A DNA stretch of 64,000 nt, taken from Turritopsis dohrnii. Its lineage: Eukaryota > Cnidaria > Hydrozoa > Anthoathecata > Oceaniidae. The stretch is taken from the NCBI GenBank assembly GCA_027922465.2, contig BQMF02000200.1, positions 434,001 through 498,000 on the forward strand. The letters are read 5' to 3'. Numbering within the stretch: position 1 is the first letter of the stretch; each line of letters opens with the position of its first letter. The notes under the pieces were generated by a model. It was given only the letters and a program-made list of their open reading frames with translations, was not told where the DNA came from and ran no database searches. The translations under genes were made by a program, and so were the position numbers. Shown piece by piece: positions 23,957-35,932 of the stretch.

Positions 23957-26900
23957 CTACAGGGTGACGTTTTCCAAGCGATTCTTAATGTGGTCTAATT
24001 CATCAGAAGGGGAAATTTCCTCTTCGAATGGTTGTTCCTGTCGGACATTCGTTAACCGGTGCTGCGACAAAAGATGAGTCACTGAACATCGTACTCGAAG
24101 CCCGTCGAACTTTCCTTGCGGCGACCACTTTTCTGCGAACGAAAAGAAGACTTGACAGGACGGGATATCTTCGTCGCCACTTCGAAAAGCATCTAAGGAG
24201 GAGAGAAATTCCTTTGCGTAGCTGAATACCAGAGTTTCTTCTCTCCGTTTGAGAGGCTTTGGATTTCTGTTTAGCTTGTTGGAATAATAAACTCTAGCTC
24301 GACATAATCGCGTTGCATATATGTCTCCGTTTTTGTCAATTTTCAAGAACAATCCGCAGTGAATCCAACTCAACGTGATTTGGGTCTGTGGATCTTCAGA
24401 AGGTGGGTAATACACTTGTAGCGCATTGATTGGACCGTATATCTTTTCGATTAATTCATCGATACCTTGCTTTACCAAAATATCTGGGCTGACCACTGGA
24501 GGCTTGTAAGCTATACGAAGCCCGCTCGGGTTTTTAATCGCTGTGCAGTTAACTTCTTTATCAGATAGGTAGAGCTTGACACCGAAGGCTGAAACGGAAA
24601 AAAAAGAGAGGTTGAGACTTTACGTAAGGTTTTTTAAAAAGTTGTTGCATCTCAACTTGGAAGAAAGAAGGACCTATATCATAGAGAAGAACTTATATAT
24701 CAGATGTCCTATAAAGATATTTTTTGAGGTTTGTACAAACGTTGTATTATGACCTAGTCAACATTGACAGCCTCGTTATGATGAAATCATTTATTGTACT
24801 AAATTTGTGATTTAATTACCTACTACTGAGCTTGATTATTCAAACTCAGAGCAACCACTAGCAACTTTGATTCCAGAAACAGGCAGGCAATATTGATTTG
24901 TTGAAACTGAGGCTGGCGTAATGTCTTTTATAGTTTATGTGAAGTATTGGCAAGTTTTAATAAAACTAGTTTCCAGGCTTTCACTGATGTTAGAACTGTC
25001 AGAAGAATCAGATCAAACGGACTACATGCACGGGACTTCGGGTTTGCATTCTCTCACACTCATCAAGCATACTTTTAATAACTGGAATAGTTATTAGAGA
25101 TAAGCAGTCATGCTGTGTTGCATTTCATGCTTCATAAAGTACCAAACATTAAAGAAAGGTGAAGTTTTTTTATTGATCAGCAGATATATGTAGCAGAATT
25201 CTTGACGCTGTCAGGGTATTTCGCTTATTTATGATCCGAAATCCGAAATCGAAATCCGAAATCCGATTTTGTGTCAGTGGTGATAAGTGAACAAAAGAAA
25301 CGTTACCATCAATAGGAATTTCTGCATTAGCCACTTCGTCAACACTTCTGCTTGCATCCGTTCGGTTCTGTACTACTTCTTTTGCCAATATATTCTACAG
25401 CAACAAAAAAAAAACAAGAAGAAGGAATAGTAATAAAAGCCTGGAACCGAAATTGGTAGCATTAGTTTGGCATGAGGTAGATCAGTACAGCCTAGAAGAG
25501 AAGTGGGTTCTAGTGGGTCAAAACGTTAAAAAGTCACTGCGATGAAGAGAATTTTTATGGAAACAGTGTGCATATTTCAATAGAAATGCACTCCTTCGCA
25601 GTTATTTTTCAACAAATTTGCCCACTGGGGTAAAATATAGATTTTATCACCACTGTAAGAAGTGAAAAAAAATACTTTGAAATCAAAATGAAAACGGATG
25701 GCTGTCTGTCATCGAAATTCAATCGGGTGATATATTAATTGAATTTTAATTTTATGCATCGTTTATAAGATCCTAAATCCCCCCCCACCCCCCTTCTTGA
25801 AAATATTTATAAGATATTTACTTACTAGAACATCTTCCAGTTCATTATTTTTCCAGTTTTCAAATGTCGCTGAAAAAAAAAGCGTGGAAGGTAAGAGCCT
25901 GAGTACTAGGTTTAGAAGAAGATGGAAGATAAACAGACTACCAATTTCAGTCTGGGAATCTTTTGGGTCTTTTGGGTTCTAAAAGAAAAATGATACAAAT
26001 TTTGATATTAATCTTAGACATATAAAGAAATATATGACGTTGCACAGACGACACGTCGTGTATCAAAGTCGGATGTAGGAATATCTCAAAACTTCACAAT
26101 TTTAGCATTGCACCTTTTAAAGGGGCGACTATGAAAATCAATGTCATTAAGGAATCGGTGTTATAAGGACCAACCTATCCATTTTATCAAAAGCTTCATT
26201 GATTTTAATTGGTCACGTCCATAATTCAGTTATCACCTCAATACCTTAGCCACCCTTTTCCTCATTGACATTACATGTCACAAATCCACGGTCAAACTCT
26301 CATAGATTAACATGTGATGTCAGCCCTTTCAACGCCTCTTCATGGCATTTGACGCTTTTTAGGGTTGGCATAACAAGAGCCAATGGGGATCATCATGCAA
26401 TCGCCCATAAACAATGAGATGAATGCCTCAATGGAAAAATAAAAGGGTTTCACAAACGATTATTTGGAATAGCGCTTAAAGCACAGAAAGGTATGTTATC
26501 TCTATACTATATTAAAGCAATTCCAAAGTAATTACAGCGTTGCATTGTGGTAGTTCTATGAAGTGTCAGTCATTTATTGGCCATCAAATGAAAAACTCAT
26601 CAATTTTTAGAGCATCAATTTTGTTTCACCAATTGATTCCTTTAATTCTGGCTAATTAAGGAGACAACTGAAATATGACGACTAGTAATTCTTATCGAAC
26701 ATCCATCTCTATGGTAACCAAAGGACTAAATGACGCCACCAGTCAGTGTGAAATATTTATGCCTTAACTTTTTGCATGCTTACAGTATCAATGTCTTCAT
26801 CACTTGAGTTTTCATCTGTCTCTAAAAAAGTGTACAACACTGAAGTTATACACTGAAAGAAGAAAGAAAAGAAAGAAGATGAAGAAGAAGAAGAAGAAGA

Positions 26901-29900
26901 ATTACCATTATTGGTCTGAGAATCTTTTTGGTTCTAAAATGAAAAAGAACAAAAAACAAACAAATAAAAAAAACCAATATTCTCCCAGTTAGTTGATCCT
27001 GAAGTGCCTTAGTAGTGGTTAAAAAACTATCCATTTGGACAGTTTCGTCACCATACCTCCCACATGTGTTCCACTAATAACTTACCCATAAATATCTTTC
27101 GATGTTTTCAATTTCTAGGAAGAGGAGATTGACTATCACAAAAGTTTGTTTTTATCATTCTCATTCAATTTTACAGACATCAAAAAATTCTACTAGGGGC
27201 TAAAACTGGACATCAGTCAAAAATTACTGTCGCAAAACTAAAAATTACTGCCGCAAAACTAAAAAATACTGCTGCAAAACCTTTTTAACTCACCTGTTCG
27301 TTTCATCTGATCCATAAGAATTGGTTCGTTCAGCTGAAAATACAAGAGAAAATACAAGAACGCTCTCAATTGGATCGATGTGGCTAAAACGTGCAGCCGG
27401 TGGCCTAGTGGGTATAAGCTCACGTTCGTGGGTTCGAAGCTGTCCCCCCAGGACAGCTTACTATTATTAGCCATTTGGTAAGAATCGCCAGTCGTTAAGA
27501 ATGGAAAATTCAATACTCAAAACTATCAATACAAAAAAAGCAAACAAAACAACAACAACAACAACAACAACAAAACCTGTCTGCATTCACAAAAGGTGAA
27601 GTATTGTTTAGGAATTTCTTATGATGCATACCATTTCGGTTCACCGGCTGCAGTGGTAGTTTAGGTACTAAGGTGGCAGGTATAGGGGTTTAAGAGTCAT
27701 GGTAGTGACTATATTCCCAGCGGGCATACTCGTTAAAAAATCACCACGAAGGAGTGCATTTCTATAGAAATATACTCACAATTTCAATGAAAATGCTCTT
27801 CGTCGTAGTGACTTTTTGACGATTATGCCCACTGTGTTAGTGTGAATTAAGCACTGCCACGGAGATCAATGTACACAAGGGTTGTCTAGCTAAACAGATA
27901 AATTAATACAGTTAGCCCAACAACTGTAAAGGTTCTACGATATCCCTCGGTGGTAACAGTTTTACCACAGGGTATTCTGGGTAATCATAAATGGAAAAAT
28001 AACCAGTTCACCACGATTGGATTAAAATTATTGCAATCTTTGCCATAACAGTGGTGTACTTGTCGAACCAGTCGTCATTGGAGCCTTGGGTACGATGTTA
28101 GTCAGGGATATGCAAAACAGATTTTCTTTCCGATTTTCTGTACTAGTTATAGGTCATTTCAGGTTGTTTCTACTTTCAGTGATGTACAACAACAAAACGA
28201 GGCTACAAAAACATGGAATCGGAAGGTTTTATGTGATTGGTTGACGTACCTTTTGACGATCGCCAATTGGTGCCCCTGCCATGTTTCTCTCTAAAATAAC
28301 AAATTTACTTTATTTGTTTTTTTTCTTCTTCAAACTTTTCTTTTTCTTTTTTTCTTACGTAGTAAACGTGCATGATTTTGTTTTGCATATGCCACAGATG
28401 TACGAAAGAACGTTTCTTTAATTGTCCTATGGAGCGCTAGATCTTGAAAAACTAAGCCTTCACGTTCAAAATCTATGTTAAAGTCTAGACCAACAGATCT
28501 ACCTTTCACTTTTCAGGGAGGTTGGTCGAACAGTATCCGGTTAAATCCGGTTAAACTCTTAGAGATCCGACTAACATGACGTTGTTGATAAAAATTAATT
28601 AGATGTTCAGGTCACAGCGAGACAGCGAGAACTGACGTCACTTGAAGTCAGAGTATTTTCCTTTTCAAGGAATGGGTACACTGACGCTTAATCTGAAGAC
28701 ATAATGAAAGAAGGAAGAGATTAAGGAAATCCCGCAATTTGATACGAGGAAGTGCGACCCAGGAAATGTGACGTTTTGAAGCTTAGTTGGTTGAAGGACA
28801 CACCAGAGAAAATATCTTCAATTATGTCATTTATGTTTTTTAATTCAACGGAAAAAAGAGTGTAAAGAAGTGTTCTTTTTGAACTAGTTAAAATCCCTGC
28901 TACGTTTAAACAGATAAATCAATTCCTTCGTGTGATTGACGCATCCATTCTGCGAATTTGGCTAATGGTAATGGGTGGTGGGATGTGGAGGGGCGGAAGG
29001 GCGTGAAAAAATGATATGTTTACCTAAGTCTTTGAACCTGTACACACGACAAGCATTGTCGCTATTCATGATACGGAAGTTCTTCATTTCTTCAATATCA
29101 GGGTTTCTGTTCAAAGCGTTTCGAAATCTTGATTTCCACACAGAGACTGCTGTCGGGTCTCCAGGGGAGTAACGGTTGGTATGAAGCTCCCATTTACGAA
29201 ATAGCATTGCATCCTGTTATAGAATAATGTTGCATGACAAAGAATTTTCTGTTGATCGTTTACTTTTTAAAACCACAAATGACCTTAATAAACGGCCTTG
29301 GCGTCACAAAAGGTTTTGGGCGTTTCCTTGAGCATCATTTGTGAGTGGGCGTAAAATTGGTAGTTTACCGTAATCTCACCCTAAAAAATGGGATGATGTT
29401 GAAATCTCCTTACCAGTTTACGACGCTGGAAGAAAACCCTGGGAAAATCATCCGATTCAGGTTTCGGATTGAAAAGGAAAAAATAAACAAACAAATAAAA
29501 TACTAAGAAAAAAAATAGGATTAAAATACAAAAAAAGACCTGAGGACGAGCTGGGTGTATTATGGGCTAAATATAATTCTTCATCACAACTAAGAGTCTT
29601 CAAACAACCAAACAGACAACCTAGTTTCCAGTTTATCTTATTTCTCTGATTCCCTATCAGGGATTAGTCAAGATAGGAAGGCCTGCGGACAAAGTTGACT
29701 TGCAGAACAAGCTTAAATTTGTTTTGATAAGACGACGATTAAAATTTGAGAAATTCTTAGAACACCATTGTGAAAAAATCATCACTTCCATTACTATAAA
29801 AACCACAATCAATTTACGATGTAAGTTTTGTTTCGTGATAATGCCATTGATGCTTGAAAAAAAAATCATCAAAGCAAAAGAAAGTAAGACAAAACAAATT

Positions 29901-30793
29901 CAATTCAATTCAATTCAATTCAATTCAAACTAGGAAGTTTTTAGCGACAAGCAATATATATTTCCTTTATTGTCTTTTTTGTTGCGACACTTTCATGAAA
30001 TCCCGACAAATGACGTTAAAATTGCCGCGTCGTCGTTTTGTTGGATGTAATGACCCTACCACGTATAATCAAAATGATCACAAAGTCGTTACTGCCCCCT
30101 CAAAGGCTTGATGTCAACGTATGCGCAAGCAAGCGAAAATTGCTTTTGAGAAAATCAGAAAAGGTCTTCAGTTGATTTCCACCTACCTTCCGCTTAAAAT
30201 CCTAAGTCAAAAGAACTCCAGCTTCCATAGTTCCAAGTTGCCTTTAAAAATTTACTTGAGAAAAATTAACTTACGGGCAAATTACTGATGACCATAATTT
30301 GTCAAATTTTTGTAGACACAAAAAAATCTACAGTTGTTTTACATTTGCAAGGGTTTGTATTCCACTTGAGTTGTTCGTAAATAATTCTCGCCAGACCATC
30401 ACAAACTTCACATCAATGATATTGTTTACTCAAATAAGTGTGGAGAGAAAACGCTGTTTTTTTTCCTATCACATTGAAGAGGAGAAAGAGGCCTTTGCAG
30501 AAAAAGCGTAAAGCTGGAAGGTTTTCCTTATAGCTGATAAAATAAAATAATAAATAAATAATAATAAATATTATTAAATATTATTAATAAAATAAAAGCA
30601 TTACCCTTTCTTCGTTGTAGCCTGGTTTACTCGAATGTCTCCACGACAGTCTAAAAATACCTAGCTCCTTGTTGAGCCAGGTACAACCTGGACAGTTCTT
30701 CGAATCAAGCTGTTCCCTCAACCATGGTCCAAACTTCAAACGAGGTTGTGATGAAACAAGTGAGTTTCGCTGCTCAGAACTTTCGGCTGACAT
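23957..30793 (-). CDS. Interferon regulatory factor A (11 exons, 451 aa)
   Basis: Exons: 30793-30605, 29213-29024, 28290-28250, 27333-27294, 27114-27086, 26933-26906, 26821-26784, 25978-25942, 25869-25826, 25394-25307 and 24588-23957. All have GT/AG borders and compatible phases, and total 1,356 bases. Exons 1-2 encode the IRF DNA-binding domain with five spaced tryptophans (PWLREQL, CTWLN, LSWRHS, KWELHT, VWKSRFRNALN). The last exon encodes the IRF-association domain (GVKLYLSDKEV, GLRIAYKPP, ATRLCRARVYYS, FSFAEKWS), which is used for dimerisation and cofactor binding. The middle exons are tiny, acidic and poorly conserved. IRFs are nuclear transcription factors recognising GAAA-type elements, often in innate immunity. 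The recognition helix has RN where many IRFs have RC. Exons 6 and 8 look duplicated. The internal microexons are the least certain part. Confidence 0.88.
25510..25629. repeat. 120-bp palindromic element (CCCAGTGGGCA family), IRF-A intron
   Basis: The left arm reads AGTGGGTCAAAACGTTAAAA and the right arm ends TTTGCCCACTGGG. Arm complementarity is imperfect, with GCGATGAAGAGA on one side and CTCCTTCGCAG on the other. Confidence 0.75.
27716..27836. repeat. 120-bp palindromic element (CCCAGTGGGCA family), IRF-A intron
   Basis: It begins CCCAGCGGGCATACTCG and ends GATTATGCCCACTGTG. The centre has TTTCTATAGAAATAT and GAAAATGCTCTTCGTCG. It lies between IRF-A exons 3 and 4. Confidence 0.8.
29898..29931. 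repeat. AATTC pentanucleotide microsatellite
   Basis: A run of about six AATTC units lies in the first intron of IRF-A. Confidence 0.9.
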
Positions 30794-31598
30794 TTTCTCT
30801 CTCTGATAAATGTAAACAACTTAAAAATTAAAATTGAACTTTCGAGAAAGCGATTGAGATTCTCGAATTCCACAGCACCAGTAATAACTAGAAATAGCTA
30901 CGTATTTATAGACAGCACTTGTTGACACACGCATCAGATAAACTTTCAGTATTGGATAACTACATCGATATCGCGTTACATTTGGAACTCCCCTGTCACA
31001 CGATGCATTGTCAAAATCCAATAGCATCAACTTATACCCGGTTCACACCAGAATAAAAACTAACTCTTGTATATGAATAGGAAAAGAAACAACTTCAACA
31101 TTTTAACAACATTTTAACAACATTTTGTCATGAAAAGACGCTCTTATTCACCAGATCTCGTATAAGGCAAGAAATCCTGGGTTAAAGATTGGCCCGTTTA
31201 TTGGTCTCAGTACGCACTTGTCCTATTCAGCGAAGGTCTTGGGGAAGGGCCAAGCACCTGCTGATTCGGTCCCATTGGAGAATTGTATATTTGTATATAA
31301 TTGTTCATTACCGAATCAGGAAAAGAGGGCTCCATACTTCAATAGATAGGGGTTAGTGTCAAAATCGTGTCTAATGATTGAAGTTAACGCCTTCTGTCAC
31401 TCAAAAATTAAATGCAACTTTGCGAGGTGTTTTCATTGATAACTGAAACGAGGATACTGATGGTGTCAAATTTTTGTTTTATTTTATTATTATTATTATT
31501 GTTATTTCTTTTTTGGTCATTTTTACCTAATATTCCGGGAGACTGATGAACCGAAATATGAAATGTGAAATTATGATTGATTAAGAAAAAATTAAGAA

Positions 31599-32021
31599 TT
31601 AGTATTTTTTTTGTGTCCATTTTCTCATTGCTGCTTGGTAAAACTGGTTTCTACTGCCTCCTCCTAACAAATAAAGACAATTATATTTATGCCATATTTT
31701 GCCAAACTTTATTTGAAAGGCTCTAGGCCTGCTTCGACAGTGTAGCATTAACCATTCTACTGGACAGGTATAATCGTCAGCTATAAGACAGGCTGAACCG
31801 GAGCACGAAATGTGAAGCTTTATGTGACGGTTGCCACTGCATGAAGTCACTAAAGTTGCGATGGTGTGAACAGGGTAATATGTCTTAATGAGTTTACGGC
31901 ACGCATTGTGGAGCTTTTCAGAAGCATGGTTTCCACTAGACTTGAAAAATAAAAAGTACGAATAATGATTCACATACATCGGATTCTTTCGTCTCAGCTC
32001 CATTAAATATTTCGACAACAA
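31599..32021 (-). other. Unrecognised 140-codon open frame
   Basis: This frame reads MLSKYLMELRRKNPMYVNH... with several Cys and His residues (SCSGNRHIKLH, SCSGSACLIADDYTCP). It is longer than most chance frames in this AT-rich stretch. I recognise no family, it is not linked to a gene model, and no neighbouring exon was found. It could be a transposon fragment or chance. Confidence 0.2.
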
Positions 32022-32205
32022 AAAATATCTCTCACGATAGTGTGGCCATGTTCGGAAAATATTCTTTCACTTATCGTCAACAGTTTCTACAAAAAGGGCG
32101 GAGAAGCCCTGTGATAAGATTATCTTACATACATAGAAAAATCATGCTAACATGAGCCATCCAGGATACGATAGGAAACTATGGTTATCCCACTAACAAG
32201 TCACT

Positions 32206-32323
32206 CAGCCGGCACATTCGTTAAAAAACCTCTGCGAAGGCGTGCATTTCTATAGAAATATTCACAAAATTTCAATAAAATTGCTCTTCCTTGCAGTGAC
32301 TTTTTGGCGATTTTGCCCACTGG
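32206..32323. repeat. 120-bp palindromic element (CCCAGTGGGCA family)
   Basis: The left end is CAGCCGGCACATTCGTTAAA and the right end is GGCGATTTTGCCCACTGG. The TTTCTATAGAAATAT core is intact. It lies between IRF-A and IRF-B. Confidence 0.8.
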
Positions 32324-32989
32324 TCAGTGTAATTCATCCTCATTCACATCTTTACAAACCTCTTTCCAGTACCATAATAAATTTCATTTTCAGGATACAG
32401 CGAAGAAAGTGTTCTTATGCACAAGGATCGGTGCTTTCACAAGTCATTAGATGACGTGCAAGTGGAAAACATGTAGGTGAATAATCTATATCATAACTTT
32501 CTAGTGAGGTAATGCATACGATTTGCTGTGTGTAATATTAGAATCGAAATCGAAAGAGGAACTTTAAAGCAGATTTCATTTCGAAACAAGGCCAAACAAA
32601 ACTGCTGAATTTTAGATTTCTTTTTTTCAGTGTTTATTGAAGTTATTTTTACGCCCTCTAATTGAAAAAAAAAATAAAAAAAAATAACATGCCGTTTCTA
32701 ATTTGGGATTTTTTGTATCTCAATACACCTTTCCCGTAATTGATTGCACAATATTTTTATCATGCTCTACCTCGTTTTCAATATGCTATACCATGACAAC
32801 CGAATCTCCCGTGCTCAATCATTAACACTATCACAATCATTACACTAATTGCTCATTACTGAAATGAGTTCCGTGCCATTCTGTTACCATATCAACCTTT
32901 GCGAAAACGAGGCGGAGTATGGTAAAAAGTATTGCGCAATCAATTACGGGATAGGTGTATTTCCATTCCCATCGTTTTTCTCCTACATA

Positions 32990-33060
32990 CAACCTCGAAT
33001 TCAGGGGTCTCTTGCTCTATCCGTATATCGAAAAGGCAAGAGACCCTGGATTCGAGGTTG
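32990..33060. mobile_element. 71-bp hairpin element with transposon-type ends
   Basis: It starts CAACCTCGAATTCAGGG and ends CCCTGGATTCGAGGTTG, so the two arms pair along most of their length. The loop keeps CCGTATATCG from the AcademH-like inverted repeat. It is flanked by the 9-bp duplication TCCTACATA (32981-32989 and 33061-33069). Interpretation: a minimal non-autonomous derivative. Confidence 0.85.
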
Positions 33061-33370
33061 TCCTACATATATTTCCTGAATAAAAATACGAGGTTTCAAA
33101 CATTAGGTTAGTCCCCAGTCTCCCCTTAGCACAGTTTTTGAATCATTTTAGCATTCCAGTTTAAGGGAAACTAAACTCAAAAAAACTCGGCCTTGGCATA
33201 TGGCCTTGGCTATGTTCAAGGGGTAGTCGGGTCATAAAAGTAAATGTGGAATCTGTTGACGACTTCGATTTCACCGAGTGACGATGTTAGGCTCTGATCC
33301 TATTGTATGTTTATTTATTTTAAAATATTTTTAATGATTTTTTAATGATTTGAAATAAATTTATTTTCCA

Positions 33371-34205
33371 TTTAAAGGAGAACTAAACTAAAAAAATTAC
33401 AAGTTCATTTTTTTGCCCTATTTGAAACAGCTTTAAAAATGATGAAAGTCAGTTTTTGAATTTTCAAAAAATCTTTTTTCGTTCTTGAGATATTGCCGTT
33501 TAAAGTTTTTTCCCGAAACATGATCTCCATGGCAACGTGACATCACAACGTTCAAGAAGATATTGCTGACATATAAATATGTGAATAACTCAGAATGTTT
33601 TAATGATTTATTGTTAGAACATTGCATGTAGAGTGGTAAATAACTGCAGTTGTGAAAACAGCAAAGACATTTATTGCCACTGTTACCCCGACTCAGTTCC
33701 AGCTCTCTGTCAATTTTTGCTGACAAAGCTATAATAACATCATCCAAAACTATTACTATGATGAATTTCACTTTAGCTTATGCCCAGTGAAAACGGTCCC
33801 ATTTTCTAAAATTTCGTTTCCCTTACCTGAGTAGATCTCCATTTGTAGCTTTGTCAGCAAAAAACAGAAAAGGCCTGGAAACAAGCCAGGGTAACTATGG
33901 CAACAATTATTTTTAGTGACTTGATACCTGTACGGGTTTGTCACTATACATACAAAATTTAAGCAGTGCATCACTTATATTTCTTGAGTTATTTACATAT
34001 TTGTATGTCAGCAATTTCTTCTTGAACATTGTGATGTCACGTTGCCATGGAGATCAAGTTTTGAGGAAAAACTTTAAATGACAATATCTCGGGAACGAAA
34101 AAAGATTTTTTGAAAATTCAAAAACTGACTTTCATCATTTTTAAAGCTGTTTCAAATAGGGCAAAAAAATGAACTTGTAATTTTTTTAGTTTAGTTCCCC
34201 TTTAA
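33371..34205. mobile_element. 835-bp fold-back element with ~230-bp inverted arms
   Basis: The left arm begins TTTAAAGGAGAACTAAACT and reads through GGCAAAAAAATGAAC-type sequence and CCATGGCAACGTGACATCA. The right arm is its near reverse complement, ending AGTTTAGTTCCCCTTTAAA. The arms extend roughly 230 bp each and the unique middle has no coding potential I can recognise. A related but less complete copy follows at 34271-34872. Confidence 0.8.
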
Positions 34206-34270
34206 AAAAAGGAACAGAAAAAACTCGAAAAAAAAAATAAAAAAATAAAATAAATAAATGAAAAAATAAC

Positions 34271-34872
34271 AAGAATCTCCATGGCAACGTGACATCACAA
34301 CGTTCAAAAAGATCTTACTGCCATACAACTATTACAAAAACTCATACAGTTTCAATATTAGAACATCGTTTGTAAAGTGACAAATAACTTACAGTTGCGA
34401 AATTAAGCAAAATTAAAAATTGCTACCGGCTCAATCTCGATTATCTTTTGCTAACAAAGTTATAAATCCCCATCCAACACGGTTACTATGGTGTATTTCG
34501 CTTTAAATTTACGCCCAGTGAGAACTGTTCCCTTTTCTAAAATTTCGTTTCCATTGCCTGACCAGATCATCATTTACAGGTTTGTCAGTAAAAAAAAAAA
34601 CAAGCATTGGAGACCTGGAAACGAGCCAGTGTTGCTAATAGCAATAATCATTTTTAGCGATTTGACCTGTAGGTGTTTGCCACTATACAAAATTCCAGCA
34701 ATTTCTTCTTGAACATTGTAGTAATGTCATGTTGCCATGGAGATCAAGACTTTAAATGGCAATATATCGGGAATGAAAAATGATTTTTTCAAAACTAATT
34801 TCATTAGTTTAGAAATTTCTTTCAAAAGGTACAAAATAAATCAATCTTGATTTTTTTGAGTTTAGTTCCCCT
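34271..34872. mobile_element. Second, partial copy of the fold-back family
   Basis: It contains TCCATGGCAACGTGACATCA on the left and TTGCCATGGAGATCAAG, then GAGTTTAGTTCCCCT, on the right. The outer left arm is missing here. A candidate left end (TTAAGGGAAACTAAACTC) lies at about 33161-33178, so the 33371-34205 copy may have inserted into this one. Confidence 0.6.
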
Positions 34873-34875
34873 ACC

Positions 34876-34996
34876 CCCAGTGGACAAAATCGTCAACAAA
34901 CCACTGCGACGGAGAGCACTTTTATTGAAATTGTGTGTAAATTTCTATAGAAATACACTCCTTCGCAGAGATTTTTTAACGAATGTGCCGGCTGGG
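34876..34996. repeat. 120-bp palindromic element (CCCAGTGGGCA family), well preserved
   Basis: The left end is CCCAGTGGACAAAATCGTC and the right end is AACGAATGTGCCGGCTGGG. The centre is ATTGAAATTGTGTGTAAATT next to TTTCTATAGAAATACAC. It abuts the right end of the second fold-back copy. Confidence 0.85.
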
Positions 34997-35082
34997 TAAA
35001 TGCATCATCCCCCTGATGGGTAGCTTTTAGTTTCTTGCCCTACATTGGGGACAGTGTCGTCAAAATAATGATTTTTCCATAA

Positions 35083-35144
35083 CAACCTCGAACCCAGGGT
35101 CTCTTGTCTTTTCGATATACGGAGAGACCCTGGGTTCGAGGTTG
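35083..35144. mobile_element. 62-bp hairpin element with transposon-type ends
   Basis: It starts CAACCTCGAACCCAGGGTCT and ends AGACCCTGGGTTCGAGGTTG, and the loop retains CGATATACGG. Flanking decamers are TTTTCCATAA (35073-35082) and TTTGCCATAA (35145-35154), a target duplication with one mismatch. Confidence 0.85.
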
Positions 35145-35294
35145 TTTGCCATAAGAAATTCGCATAATCCCGATCCAATGGAAAACGTAGAAATACCTCG
35201 AAACAACAGATATGACAAAAGGTTAGGATGCTCAAATGACTGAAAGTCGAATTTGCTATTAGACATTACGATGAAGGGCATCAATTTCATTGAC

Positions 35295-35357
35295 ATAGTC
35301 TGTATATTTCTACAAAAATGCACTCCTTCGCAGTGATTTTCAACAAATTTGCTGGGT
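35295..35357. repeat. Half copy of the 120-bp palindromic family
   Basis: Only the right arm is present: TATATTTCTACAAAAATGCA, then CTCCTTCGCAGTGATTTTCA and TTTGCTGGG. Confidence 0.65.
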
Positions 35358-35932
35358 TTATAGGTCATCAATGTTTGAGGGGAGAAAAAAACCAAAGTTT
35401 GTTGGATGGGTAAAAAATATATTGTCCTCTTGCGTGATGTATACAGCGTATTTCATACCTAGAAAATGCATGTATGAAAAATAAAGGGAAATAAAAAATA
35501 AAATAAAAAAAAAAAATAAAATAAAAAACAAAATTTCCACGTCAACAGAACTGAGATGAGGTTGGTGAAGCAATTCCTGTTTGAATTAGCAAGGCAACAC
35601 TTGGCCTCGATAACCCGCACCAAAAAGTTTAGCGAACAAAAATTGTCACGACCTGCTTTAAAAAAATAAAAATAAAAAATGAAATAAAAAAAAAATTCCT
35701 TTATAAAATTGTCCGGGTGTCGCTTTCATCAGGGCGTAAGGTGACGGGGGCGCTTTTGGTTTAAATAGACCTGTCAACTTAAATAACATAGCTTATGTTC
35801 CTTAGTAGTTCAAGTTAAAAGGAAATCTTTCATCCACTACCCTGTGATTTTTAATAGGTGTAACGTATATAGATGTTCAGTTATGTGTTTATACGACGTA
35901 ACACTCCATGTCCATTGACGGAGCCAACTTTT

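Noticed and set aside
27226..27283. AAAATTACTGCCGCAAAACT repeats as a possible CRISPR-like array
   Set aside because: Three adjoining ~20-bp tandem copies without spacers in a eukaryotic intron. This is a minisatellite.
31160..31185. GGCAAGAAATCCTGGGTT as another hairpin element
   Set aside because: Only a half-end resembling the transposon terminus is present. There is no partner arm and no target duplication.
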